DNA of 64,000 nt from Xanthomonas sp. GPE 39. GTDB taxonomy: Bacteria; Pseudomonadota; Gammaproteobacteria; Xanthomonadales; Xanthomonadaceae. Location: positions 2,361,554 to 2,425,553 of the forward strand of contig NZ_JZHZ01000007.1 in NCBI RefSeq assembly GCF_000963005.1, written 5' to 3'. The position numbers and the translations under genes are program-made. Positions within the stretch are counted from its first letter, which is position 1. Each line of letters starts with the position of its first letter. A model generated the notes under the pieces. That model was given only the letters and a program-made list of their open reading frames with translations, searched no databases and was not told where the DNA came from. Of this stretch, positions 47,597 to 56,814 are shown piece by piece.

Positions 47597-48685
47597 ATGA
47601 AGTCTCGCACGCTGTTTTCCCTGCTATCGCTGTTTGCCCTGCACGCCGTCGCCGCCCCTGCGACTCCCGCACCACCTGCGGCCACGCGCTCGCCGATCAT
47701 GTACAGCGAGTTCGTCAACGCCAAACCACCGACCGCGCAATGCCATGCCTCCACCCTTGTGGAAACTGGTGATGGCCTACTGGCGGCGTGGTTCGGCGGC
47801 CAACACGAAGGCGCCGACGACGTGGGCATCTGGGTCGCGCGGCGCGACGCACACGGCTGGCAGCACGCACAACGCGTGGCCGATGGGGTGCAAGCGCAAG
47901 GCAAGCCGTTGCCGGCGTGGAATCCCGTACTGTTCCAACCGGCGCATGGGCCGCTGCGGCTGTTCTACAAAGTCGGTCCTGACCCGAAGGGCTGGTGGGG
48001 CATGCAGATCACCTCCCCCGATGGCGGCCACCACTGGTCGGCACCACAGCGTTTGCCCACCGGCATCCTTGGCCCGATCAAGAACAAACCCGTGCAACTG
48101 GTGGACGGCCGCATCCTCAGCCCCAGCAGCAGCGAGGACGCTGGCTGGGTCGCGCACATGGAATGGTCCAACGACAACGGCGCGCACTGGACCCGCGGCC
48201 CGGCCATGAACGATCCGGCCAAAATCGGCGCCATCCAGCCCAGCGTGCTGGTGCATGCGGACGGGCGCTTGCAAGCCATCGGCCGCAGCCGACAAAACCA
48301 CGTCTTCAGCACTTGGTCGCGCGACGAAGGCAAGACCTGGGAACCGATGACCCTGCTTGAGCTGGCCAACCCCAATTCCGGCACCGACGCGGTGGTGCTG
48401 GCGGATGGTCGCTCGCTGTTGGTCTACAACCCCACCGAAGCCGGCAAGGACTGGTGGGACGGTCGCGGCATCCTGGCCGTCGCCCTATCGAACGACGGCC
48501 TGCACTGGACCCGCGTGCTGACCCTGGAAAACAGCCCCAAGGACGAATTCTCCTACCCGGCGGTAATCCAGACCCGCGACGGCCAGATCCATATCAGCTA
48601 CACCTGGAAGCGCACGCGCATCAAGCATGTGGTGTTGGATCCGAAGCGTTTAGGCTTCGCCAGTAGGCGGGGCGATGGAGCGTAA
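47597..48685 (+). CDS. Exported BNR-repeat (sialidase-like) glycosidase
   Basis: A 362-residue protein with a signal peptide (LFSLLSLFALHAVAAPA) and a predicted six-bladed propeller of the BNR/sialidase superfamily. Asp-box-like turns are visible (SPDGGHHWS, SNDNGAHWT, SRDEGKTWE, SNDGLHWT). The segment ASTLVETGDGLLAAWFGGQ is typical of BNR_2 proteins annotated as exo-sialidases. Plants lack abundant sialic acid, so the true substrate may be another acidic or deoxy sugar. It starts with AGGA about ten bases upstream and is divergent from the GH29 gene, with which it probably shares control. Confidence 0.8.
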   Translation: MKSRTLFSLLSLFALHAVAAPATPAPPAATRSPIMYSEFVNAKPPTAQCHASTLVETGDGLLAAWFGGQHEGADDVGIWVARRDAHGWQHAQRVADGVQAQGKPLPAWNPVLFQPAHGPLRLFYKVGPDPKGWWGMQITSPDGGHHWSAPQRLPTGILGPIKNKPVQLVDGRILSPSSSEDAGWVAHMEWSNDNGAHWTRGPAMNDPAKIGAIQPSVLVHADGRLQAIGRSRQNHVFSTWSRDEGKTWEPMTLLELANPNSGTDAVVLADGRSLLVYNPTEAGKDWWDGRGILAVALSNDGLHWTRVLTLENSPKDEFSYPAVIQTRDGQIHISYTWKRTRIKHVVLDPKRLGFASRRGDGA

Positions 48686-48728
48686 TGGCTACCTAGGGAT
48701 ATTCACTGAATTTTTGAGATCTCCCTGC

Positions 48729-50792
48729 CTACAGATCACGGTGCAACCAACTGCCTTGCCAAAAAAATTCATGCAACTGACTGTCGATCCCGACATAATC
48801 GACCCTGTATATTCCATCTGCATCCGTATACCCAAATGGATCGGAATTTACTGGAACCGCCCCATCAATCAAGTTCATATCTTCTGAAACCCACTGACCA
48901 TCAGTCAAGGTCAACAGATGAACGTGATGATCGACACCTTGATATAACAATTTTGTTTCGTCACCCACCATACACCCCGAGGGAGAGCCCAGCGCAGCAA
49001 CCACACCAGGAGTGTTTTTGGAGCTAGTGTCCTGCCATCCCGCACTTCCCTGAAGCAACTGATGAATTGCACCATTGATATCACGATAGATTACTCGCGC
49101 GCTTCCATTTTTATCTACAAAAGGAAATGGATCTTCTACGGATGAAGAAGCTCCTGGCGTCGCCGTCATATTCCAGGCCTGCCAGCGCCCACCCCAAAAG
49201 AAGATTTCAATAATTTGATCACCTACTGCTCGGTAAATTACGCGATCTGTATCGCCAGTTTGATATCCAGCCGGACTCCCCAAGGCAGCCGGAAGATTAT
49301 TCGCCCCGACTAGAGCCGTAAGGTCACTTTTCATCCATCCCGCCGAATTTAGACGAGCCTCATACACATGACCGATAATGTCTCGGAAATAGACTCGAAC
49401 ACTACCATCTGTTGCGGCATATGCGCGCGGAGCGCTGAATGCGTCAGGGAAGCCAAGCGCTACACTCATGTCCCATATCTGCCATGATCCGTTTGCATTG
49501 AATGCTTCGAAGATGTGATGATTACTTCCAAGAAAATAAATTCTCCGTACTCCTTGGCTATTTATTGCCGAGGGATCGGCCATAGCAAGTGAAGTCCCAA
49601 CCTGCATAAGCACAGGCCCCAAGGAATTCAGAGTCGCGGAAAGGCCATATATATTACCCGAACCATCTCTAAATACTACAATTGGAATGTTTTTATCTAG
49701 CAAAGATGGCTTACCCATCGCCTCATGCGGAGTAAAAGCAGCCACCCTAATATTACCCACAACCATGCCTAGTTGACTATACGACACATCCCCACACTTC
49801 TCCGCGCCAGCCTTACATGGATCGTAAACCTCTCCATTTACATTAATAAGCTTGACAGAATATTCAATTGGATTTTTCGAAAGAGCCTGATACTTCGGGA
49901 ATTTTGAAGCCACATCGTTCCGCATCATAATTAGCTGTTCTGGCGCCAAACGAAAATGCACCTTACTCGGCGAGAATGTCCCCACTTGAAAATGCATGGA
50001 GTCAGACATCCGTGTAATCCAATGCGGAGCATCCAAACCTGCATTCACGAGAGGCAATTCCGTAGTCCCTGTACCATCAGGAATAGTCTCTTCTTTTACG
50101 GCCCCATTGATATCTGGACCCGCATATCCGACTGAGATACTAAAAGCACAATCATTACCACAGCCCCCACTGGTATCAGTTACTATCAATTGAAAATAGG
50201 CCTGTGAATGCGCGCCTGGACCAGCCCCAATGTAATTAACCCCAGTATCAAATGAAACATCCAATATCTGGGAAGCATTCGAGAACAGCTTTGCATAAGG
50301 CGGCTCTTGATACCAACACCCTAAATTTGCAGACAAAGATCCATTTGCAAGCGGAGTGGCATCATTTTGTGTATTCATCCAGAATCCCGCCCATCTCCCA
50401 ATCATTTGCTCACCGGACTTCCCGTAAGCATCAATGTGAGCGCGCTGCCCACTTATCAAATCGGCCATGCTCAGGCCGGTATATTCCGACATGCGCCAGT
50501 GAACAATTGGAATCAGGGAAGAACTTGATACTATTCGCCACGAATCATGAAGAGTATATGCATTATCCGATGGAATGCCCACATCCGTAACCACCGAATC
50601 TATCGAACTACCATCCACTAAGGGTTGATAAAATGGAAGAGAAAGAAAGGGAGACGACGAAGGCAATTTCGGATCCTGTCGCAATTTTAAACACTGGATC
50701 ATCTTCGCCGCATTACCATTATTTACTGCACATGCTGAATTTACAAGAAAAAACGCCATCCAAAGACATGTAAGAAACCTTAACCAATACAC
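48729..50792 (-). CDS. Exported protein with unknown N-domain and C-terminal seven-repeat lectin-like propeller
   Basis: A 687-residue protein of markedly lower GC than its neighbours, suggesting recent acquisition. A signal peptide (MYWLRFLTCLWMAFFLVNSACA) is read from GTG 50792, which has AAAGGAG six bases upstream. Residues about 25-370 match no family I recognise; they include two Cys-containing stretches (GGCGNDCAF and DPCKAGAEKCGD). Residues about 372-687 hold seven repeats of 45-51 residues beginning RVYFRD..GHVYE, each with a W near position 20 and a PAGY/PFGY-like turn. The last repeat is only 25 residues, as in a closed propeller. The pattern resembles fucose-binding AAL/PLL-type lectins. 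Sugar binding is inferred. Confidence 0.75.
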   Translation of the reverse strand: MYWLRFLTCLWMAFFLVNSACAVNNGNAAKMIQCLKLRQDPKLPSSSPFLSLPFYQPLVDGSSIDSVVTDVGIPSDNAYTLHDSWRIVSSSSLIPIVHWRMSEYTGLSMADLISGQRAHIDAYGKSGEQMIGRWAGFWMNTQNDATPLANGSLSANLGCWYQEPPYAKLFSNASQILDVSFDTGVNYIGAGPGAHSQAYFQLIVTDTSGGCGNDCAFSISVGYAGPDINGAVKEETIPDGTGTTELPLVNAGLDAPHWITRMSDSMHFQVGTFSPSKVHFRLAPEQLIMMRNDVASKFPKYQALSKNPIEYSVKLINVNGEVYDPCKAGAEKCGDVSYSQLGMVVGNIRVAAFTPHEAMGKPSLLDKNIPIVVFRDGSGNIYGLSATLNSLGPVLMQVGTSLAMADPSAINSQGVRRIYFLGSNHHIFEAFNANGSWQIWDMSVALGFPDAFSAPRAYAATDGSVRVYFRDIIGHVYEARLNSAGWMKSDLTALVGANNLPAALGSPAGYQTGDTDRVIYRAVGDQIIEIFFWGGRWQAWNMTATPGASSSVEDPFPFVDKNGSARVIYRDINGAIHQLLQGSAGWQDTSSKNTPGVVAALGSPSGCMVGDETKLLYQGVDHHVHLLTLTDGQWVSEDMNLIDGAVPVNSDPFGYTDADGIYRVDYVGIDSQLHEFFWQGSWLHRDL

Positions 50793-51003
50793 ATCAAACT
50801 CCTTTTATTAATAGATCACCCATAAAACCTCTGGACAGGCGAACTGATACTCCCAGGAGTCATTGAGACTAATGCCTCAACCACCACGACTTTCCCGGAG
50901 GCTGTTTGGCTTGAGTCACGCCAAGTTGGCATAACCGCGATATCACGCCAGACCACTGAAAGCTAAAGAACAAACACACCAACGCGCACGCCCCAGCAAG
51001 CCA

Positions 51004-51753
51004 CTATCCGACTTGCGTCTCCTGCAACAGCGCCACCATTCGCCGCACCCGCGCCACATCGGTCTGCAGGCGATCACCGCCTAAGCTACGCACATGCGGA
51101 TGCGTCGTAAGCGCCCGCGATGCCAATGGCCCGCGCGCGGACCCATGAAATTCGCGCGCGCCCGTGCGTGCACGCAATTGCGCCAGATTGGCATCAGTGA
51201 CGCCCGCACCTGGCATCACGCTCAGCCGCATGCCGGCCTGCTGCACCAACTCGGCGATCAAGGCCGCGCCCTCTTCCGCCGTCTCGCGCGCGCCAGAGGT
51301 CAGCACGCGCTCACAACCCAACGCGATCACGTCCTCCAACGCACGCCGGGGATAGGCGCTGACGTCGAAGGCACGGTGGAAGGTGACGCCCAACGGACCA
51401 GCGGCGGCGATCAGTTCGCGCATCGTCGCCATGTCCACCTCACCGGATGGATCCAGCGCACCCAACACCACGCCGTCGCAGCCAAGCCGCACGCACTGCT
51501 CCACGTCGCGGCGCATCGCCTCGACTTCCGCCTCATCGAACACGAAGTCGCCCACGCGCGGGCGAATCAGCACGTACAACGGAATCCGCAAGCGATCGCG
51601 CACCACCGCCAGCGTGCCGAAGGATGGGGTCAAGCCGCCCCCATCCAGCCCGCCGCACAATTCCACCCGTATCGCGCCACCGGCCTGTGCGGCCAACGCC
51701 GAGCCAATCGCATCGGCGGCCACTTCCAGGCCCGGCATCGTGGGCCGGCTCAT
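51004..51753 (-). CDS. cutC: CutC family protein
   Basis: A 249-residue TIM-barrel protein with family motifs RVELCGGLDGGGLTPS, PLYVLIRPRVGDFVF, CDGVVLGALDPSGEVD, VTFHRAFDVS, LTSGARETAEEG and the C-terminal FHGSAR. CutC was named for copper homeostasis but its reaction remains unclear. Here its ATG overlaps the stop of the glycosylasparaginase gene (ATGA), so it is translationally coupled to a glycan-degradation enzyme. The same pairing is, as I recall, seen in Bacteroidetes, and suggests a role in sugar rather than copper metabolism. The frame is open upstream to 51951, inside the other gene, but the conserved start is at 51753. Confidence 0.92.
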   Translation of the reverse strand: MSRPTMPGLEVAADAIGSALAAQAGGAIRVELCGGLDGGGLTPSFGTLAVVRDRLRIPLYVLIRPRVGDFVFDEAEVEAMRRDVEQCVRLGCDGVVLGALDPSGEVDMATMRELIAAAGPLGVTFHRAFDVSAYPRRALEDVIALGCERVLTSGARETAEEGAALIAELVQQAGMRLSVMPGAGVTDANLAQLRARTGAREFHGSARGPLASRALTTHPHVRSLGGDRLQTDVARVRRMVALLQETQVG

Positions 51754-52805
51754 GCCCCCGGCTCGGCGAAATGACTCTGCCCCGGCAACAACAGATCCTG
51801 CCGCTGCGCATCGCAGACCGCGTAGGTGAAACCAGGCTGGATCGCGAACGCGCCGACCTCGCCGCGTCGGTTCATCGCCAGGAATCCCACTTGCAATTCG
51901 CGCGTGAGCTGCGGTTTGCGCCGCACGATACGCATCACCACCTCGCGACACGCCTCGGCCGGACTCTTGCCCTGCCGCATCATTTCCACCACCGCGAAAC
52001 TGCCGACATTGCGGATCACCTCTTCGCCGACGCCGGTGGATGTCGCCCCGCCCACCTCGTTGTCCACGTACAAGCCAGCGCCGATGATCGGGCTATCGCC
52101 GACCCGCCCGTGCATCTTCCACGCCATACCGCTGGTGGTGCAGGCACCGGACAAATTGCCGTGCGCATCCAACGCCAGCATGCCGATGGTGTCGTGATTG
52201 TCCTTGCCACCGGGCAGCGTGCCGCGACGATAGGCGTGGTTCTCGATGTTGGCTTCCGGCGCGTAGTGCGAGGTCTTCAGCCATTCCTTCCACGCCTGTT
52301 CTGCCGCAGGCGTCAGCAACGTGGTGCGCTCGAATCCCTGCGCCAGCGCGAACTGCCGCGCGCCCTCCCCAACCAGCATCACATGCGGGGTTTTTTCCAT
52401 CACCCGCCGCGCCACCGAGATCGCGTGCACGATGTCCTCCAGCGCCGCGACCGCGCCGCAACTGCCGGTGTGGTCCATGATGCAAGCGTCCAGCGTGACC
52501 CGGCCATCGCGGTCGGGATAACCACCCAGCCCGACGGTGTGATTGTCCGGGTCCGCCTCCGGCACCCGCACCCCGGCTTCCACCGCATCCAGCGCCGTAC
52601 CGCCACGGGCCAGCACCTGCCACGCGGCCTGATTTGCCGGCACACCAAAATCCCAAGTCGAGATCACCCGCGCCGCGCCGCGCGGCAGTGGCGCGACACC
52701 GGCCTTGGCCTTGGCCGCAGCGCGCGCGCCAGGCAACACACCGCCCACCCCAGCGGCCAGGGCACCGAAAGCGGCGGTTTTCAGGAAATGACGACGTTCG
52801 TGCAT
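51750..52805 (-). CDS. Glycosylasparaginase (N4-(beta-N-acetylglucosaminyl)-L-asparaginase)
   Basis: A 351-residue Ntn-hydrolase that splits the GlcNAc-Asn bond, the last step in N-glycopeptide breakdown. The precursor must self-cleave before Thr206, found in the conserved NHDTIGMLALD; that Thr becomes the nucleophile. Substrate-side motifs GTALDAVEAGV, MRIVRR and the GVGEEVIR segment are present. A strong twin-arginine signal (MHERRHFLKTAAFGALAAG) indicates export in folded form. It is the first gene of a two-gene unit with cutC. With the nix glycosidases it would complete removal of N-glycans from Asn. Confidence 0.93.
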   Translation of the reverse strand: MHERRHFLKTAAFGALAAGVGGVLPGARAAAKAKAGVAPLPRGAARVISTWDFGVPANQAAWQVLARGGTALDAVEAGVRVPEADPDNHTVGLGGYPDRDGRVTLDACIMDHTGSCGAVAALEDIVHAISVARRVMEKTPHVMLVGEGARQFALAQGFERTTLLTPAAEQAWKEWLKTSHYAPEANIENHAYRRGTLPGGKDNHDTIGMLALDAHGNLSGACTTSGMAWKMHGRVGDSPIIGAGLYVDNEVGGATSTGVGEEVIRNVGSFAVVEMMRQGKSPAEACREVVMRIVRRKPQLTRELQVGFLAMNRRGEVGAFAIQPGFTYAVCDAQRQDLLLPGQSHFAEPGA

Positions 52806-53278
52806 TGATCAACTCCAGCGCGGCAATGGACAGGCGCCGCGCGGCAATCGCACGCGGCCAAGCGCGCATCATGCGATAGAGTGGCGCAGGATTGAATGGG
52901 CAATTGCGGCATCCAATCACCCGCGATGGACAAGAAAGCCGTCGAGCATGGCGGTCAAGTGCACTGTGCCACCTGTCGTTTTCTCGCGACTGAAGGGCAA
53001 ACGCTTAAAGCATGCTTTTGGTCCAATATTCGGAAAATCGACGAAGCGTCCAATGCCTGACGCATCTGATGAGTACACGCAAGTGCCGCGAGGACACCCG
53101 GAGTCAGCGCGGACTCATCCTCGTTCTCCCGTACCATTGTCTTATTCCGATAGGGTCCACAGCCTGGACGGTAGACAGCCGCACTCAGCATGAACACGTC
53201 GGCTGAACCAGCGTGCTCCACCCCTATCTCAGCGTGCCAACGCGGCACGATTGCCCCCTTGCACTCCACAGAACATCC
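52806..53278. other. Divergent intergenic region between glycosylasparaginase and mutS
   Basis: About 470 bases with no gene-like frame. It must contain both promoters; no clear operator was seen. Confidence 0.4.
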
Positions 53279-55870
53279 ATGCAGAACAGTGAGTTAAAAG
53301 AACACACCCCCCTCATGAAGCAGTTCTTCGCCGCCAAGGCCGACTATCCGGACTTGCTGCTGTTTTTCCGCATGGGCGATTTCTACGAACTGTTCTACGA
53401 CGATGCGCGCAAGGCCGCGCGCTTGCTCGATATCACCTTGACCCAACGCGGCAGCTCCGGCGGCGCGCCGATCCCGATGGCCGGCGTGCCGGTGCATGCC
53501 TACGAGGGCTATCTGGCACGGCTGGTGGCGTTGGGCGAGTCGGTGGCGATCTGCGAGCAGATCGGCGATCCCGCGCTGGCCAAAGGGCTGGTCGAGCGCA
53601 AGGTGGTGCGTATCGTCACCCCGGGTACGGTCACCGACGAGGCCCTGCTGGACGAACGCCGCGATACCTTGCTGATGGCCATCGCGCGGACCAAGCACGG
53701 CTACGGGCTGGCCTGGGCCGACCTGGCCGGTGGACGCTTCCTGGTCAACGAGGTGGACAGCGAGGATGCGCTGGAAGCGGAACTGGCACGGCTGGAACCG
53801 GCCGAATTACTCGTGCCGGACGAAGACCAGTGGCCGGCATTTCTACGCGAACGACGCGGCGTGCGCCGACGCCCACCGTGGCTGTTCGATGCCGACAGCG
53901 GCCGCCGCCAGTTGTTGGCGTTCTTCCAGTTGCACGACCTCAGCGGCTTCGGGATCGACGAGCGGCCACGCGCTATCGCGGCGGCCGGCGCGCTGCTGGG
54001 CTATGTCGAGGAAACCCAGAAGCAACGCCTGCCGCACCTGACCTCCATCGCGATGGAAACCGCTGGCGAGGCGATCGCGATGAACGCGGCCACCCGCCGC
54101 CATCTGGAGCTGGACACGCGCGTGGATGGCGATACCCGCAACACCCTGCTCGGCGTGCTCGACAGCACGATCACACCAATGGGCGGGCGCTTGCTACGAC
54201 GCTGGCTGCACCGTCCGCTGCGTCTGCGCGAGGTGCTGGTGCAACGTCACCACGCAGTCGGCACCTTGATCGACCGCGCCGCCGATGCCGACCTGCGCGA
54301 TACATTCCGCGCACTCGGCGACCTCGAACGCATCCTCACCCGCGTCGCCCTGCGCTCGGCACGGCCGCGCGATTTCTCCACCTTGCGCGATGGCCTCGGC
54401 CTGCTGCCGGCGGTGCGTGCAATTCTGGCGCCGCTGGATTCGCCACGACTGGCGGCACTGGCAACGGAACTGGGCCAGCACGACGAAATCGCGCACCTGT
54501 TGGCCTCGGCCATCGCCGAGCAGCCACCGCTCAAGCTCAGCGACGGCGGGGTCATCGCCGCCGACTACGACGCTGAGCTGGACGAACTGCGCCGGCTCAG
54601 CACCAACGCCGACCAATTCCTGATCGACCTGGAAGCACGCGAACGCGCCAGCAGCGGCATCGCCACACTGAAGGTCGGCTACAACCGCGTGCACGGGTAT
54701 TACATCGAAATCAGCAAAGGCCAGGCCGACAAGGCGCCGGTGCACTACAGCCGACGCCAGACCCTGACCAACGCCGAGCGCTACATCACCGAGGAACTGA
54801 AGAACTTCGAAGACAAAGTGCTGTCGGCGCGCGAACGCGCGCTGTCACGCGAGAAGTTGCTCTACGAAGGCTTGCTGGACACTCTGGGCGAGCATCTGGA
54901 ACCGCTCAAGCGCGCGGCCGCCGCACTCAGCGAGCTGGACGTCCTGGCCGGTTTCGCCGAACGCGCGCAGGCACTGGACTGGAACCGGCCAGAACTGCAA
55001 AGCGACGCCTGCCTGCGCATCGAACGCGGCCGCCACCCGGTGGTGGAAGCGGTGCGCGAACAACCGTTCGAACCCAACGACCTGGACCTGCATCCAGGCC
55101 GACGCATGCTGGTCATCACCGGCCCGAACATGGGCGGTAAATCGACCTACATGCGCCAGAACGCGTTGATCGTCCTACTCGCGCACATCGGCAGCTATGT
55201 GCCGGCGCGACGCGCGGTGATCGGCCCGATCGACCGCATCCTCACCCGCATCGGCGCCGGCGACGATCTGGCGCGCGGCCAATCCACCTTCATGGTCGAA
55301 ATGGCCGAGACCAGCTACATCCTGCATCACGCCACCGCGCAATCGGTGGTGTTGATGGACGAGATCGGTCGTGGCACTTCCACCTACGACGGTCTGGCGC
55401 TGGCTGACGCGGTGGCGCGCCACCTCGCCCAGCACAATCGCTGCTACACCCTGTTCGCCACGCACTATTTCGAACTGACCGCACTGGCCGACGAGCCGGT
55501 CGACGGCGGCCCCAGCGGCATCGCCAACGTGCATCTGGACGCAGTCGAGCATGGCGACCGCCTGGTGTTCATGCACGCGGTCAAGGATGGCCCGGCCAAC
55601 CGCAGCTTCGGCCTGCAGGTGGCCGCCTTGGCCGGCCTCCCCAAGGCAACAGTGGCGCAAGCGCGGCGGCGACTGGCCGAACTGGAGCAGCGCGGCGGCG
55701 AGCACCATGCCGCGCAGATGGCGGTACAGGCACTGGACACGCCACAGCAATTCGGCCTATTCGCGGCGGCCCCCTCCGCCGCACAGGAGGCGCTGGCCGC
55801 ACTGAATCCGGACGAGTTGACCCCCAAGCAGGCCCTGGAGGCGCTGTACAGACTAAAGTTACTGCTCTGA
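53279..55870 (+). CDS. mutS: DNA mismatch repair protein MutS
   Basis: An 863-residue MutS that recognises mismatches and starts methyl-directed repair. Domain I has the mismatch-probing Phe-x-Glu (F35, E37 in [13 protein letters not shown]). Domains II-IV follow, then the ABC-type ATPase with Walker [10 protein letters not shown] (615-623) and Walker [12 protein letters not shown]. The C-terminal tail includes [22 protein letters not shown], the segment used in tetramer formation, so the protein is full length. The start at ATG 53279 gives the typical MutS N-terminus; the upstream open frame to 53213 is not conserved. Confidence 0.97.
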   Translation: MQNSELKEHTPLMKQFFAAKADYPDLLLFFRMGDFYELFYDDARKAARLLDITLTQRGSSGGAPIPMAGVPVHAYEGYLARLVALGESVAICEQIGDPALAKGLVERKVVRIVTPGTVTDEALLDERRDTLLMAIARTKHGYGLAWADLAGGRFLVNEVDSEDALEAELARLEPAELLVPDEDQWPAFLRERRGVRRRPPWLFDADSGRRQLLAFFQLHDLSGFGIDERPRAIAAAGALLGYVEETQKQRLPHLTSIAMETAGEAIAMNAATRRHLELDTRVDGDTRNTLLGVLDSTITPMGGRLLRRWLHRPLRLREVLVQRHHAVGTLIDRAADADLRDTFRALGDLERILTRVALRSARPRDFSTLRDGLGLLPAVRAILAPLDSPRLAALATELGQHDEIAHLLASAIAEQPPLKLSDGGVIAADYDAELDELRRLSTNADQFLIDLEARERASSGIATLKVGYNRVHGYYIEISKGQADKAPVHYSRRQTLTNAERYITEELKNFEDKVLSARERALSREKLLYEGLLDTLGEHLEPLKRAAAALSELDVLAGFAERAQALDWNRPELQSDACLRIERGRHPVVEAVREQPFEPNDLDLHPGRRMLVITGPNMGGKSTYMRQNALIVLLAHIGSYVPARRAVIGPIDRILTRIGAGDDLARGQSTFMVEMAETSYILHHATAQSVVLMDEIGRGTSTYDGLALADAVARHLAQHNRCYTLFATHYFELTALADEPVDGGPSGIANVHLDAVEHGDRLVFMHAVKDGPANRSFGLQVAALAGLPKATVAQARRRLAELEQRGGEHHAAQMAVQALDTPQQFGLFAAAPSAAQEALAALNPDELTPKQALEALYRLKLLL

Positions 55871-55882
55871 CTTGCGCACAAA

Positions 55883-55912
55883 GTGCCCGCGATCCAGTGG
55901 AATCGCGGGCAC
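55883..55912. terminator. Perfect 11-bp hairpin after mutS
   Basis: GTGCCCGCGAT (55883-55893) and ATCGCGGGCAC (55902-55912) are perfect complements around CCAGTGGA, 12 bases after the mutS stop. No T run follows on the plus strand; three T follow on the minus strand. It is probably a terminator or transcript-end stem. Confidence 0.6.
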
Positions 55913-56163
55913 CGACATACAATCGCGCCCTTCGTCCGCAGTTGCGCTGTCTGGCGCAGCTCGTGAGGTCATTGCCGACTCAGGCGACCATGTCAGCGTT
56001 CCAGTACGGAAATGAGCAAGCGCATGCCGGAATGGATCAGGTCCGGATTGGAAATAATCTCACGGTTAGCCTCGTAAACTTTTCTCCAATGGATTCCAAT
56101 CCCGCAGAAATTTCGGTAAATGCACGACAGGATGCCGCTGCTGCACATCACGTAGTAATACGG
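55913..56163. other. Intergenic region between mutS hairpin and deacetylase
   Basis: About 250 bases between convergent genes, lower in GC after 56030. No gene seen. Confidence 0.35.
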
Positions 56164-56814
56164 TTACGCAGCAGATCCAGAATCGACATTACCAGAATGA
56201 CCATTACCCGAATCACTAGAAGCGGGCGGCGGAATGTTCGTTACGGCTTGCAGATTGACGAACTCCACATCGCCCAACGCCAGAATTCCCTTGATAAAGG
56301 TATCCAGATGATCGACGGTAGTCTTATGAATATCGTGCATCAGAACGATACTAGTCTCACGTCGCCGGATCTGCTGTAGACCATACTCAACCCAGGCATC
56401 AGGTTTACGTTTCCAATCCTCGGTATCCACCGACCACATCACGGTGCGATAGCCAAGCGATTGCAGCACTTTATCCACCGTCGCGTTGTGAGCACCGTAG
56501 GGAGGCCGCATGATGCGATCAATGGGAATGTACTTGGAAAGCGCCACTTCGGTATTTTTTATCTCTGCGTAAATCTGCGCTTCGCTCAAGGCGCTAAGTC
56601 GCTCATGATCGAAACTGTGATTACCGACACGATGCCCCTCCGCGACAGCGCGTGCGGTGAGATTGCCAGCAGCGGCAAGGCGCTCACCAAGGACGAAGAA
56701 AGTCGCAGTGATCCCATGTAAAGAAAGGATGTCGAGCACCTTTGGGGTGTTGCTTGGATGAGGACCGTCGTCGAAAGTCAAATGAATTTTCTTCGTCATC
56801 ACTTTTATCGCCAT
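56164..56814 (-). CDS. NodB-type polysaccharide deacetylase (CE4)
   Basis: A 216-residue CE4 deacetylase. All five NodB motifs can be seen: LTFDDGPHPSNT (metal and base Asp), HRVGNHSFDHERL (His-x3-His metal ligands), RPPYG, VDTEDWK and LMHDIH. Such enzymes remove N- or O-acetyl groups from chitin oligomers, peptidoglycan or exopolysaccharide. No convincing signal peptide precedes the domain: the start could be 56814 or 56799, neither with a good ribosome site, and the frame continues to 56985 with a Cys-rich, poorly conserved stretch. The Gly/Ser tail (DSGNGHSGNVDSGSAA) is unusual. Base composition is lower in GC than most of the window. Confidence 0.82.
   Translation of the reverse strand: MAIKVMTKKIHLTFDDGPHPSNTPKVLDILSLHGITATFFVLGERLAAAGNLTARAVAEGHRVGNHSFDHERLSALSEAQIYAEIKNTEVALSKYIPIDRIMRPPYGAHNATVDKVLQSLGYRTVMWSVDTEDWKRKPDAWVEYGLQQIRRRETSIVLMHDIHKTTVDHLDTFIKGILALGDVEFVNLQAVTNIPPPASSDSGNGHSGNVDSGSAA

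Noticed and set aside
52948-53193. Possible short gene between glycosylasparaginase and mutS
   Set aside because: Overlapping frames on both strands, no ribosome site, no recognisable motif.
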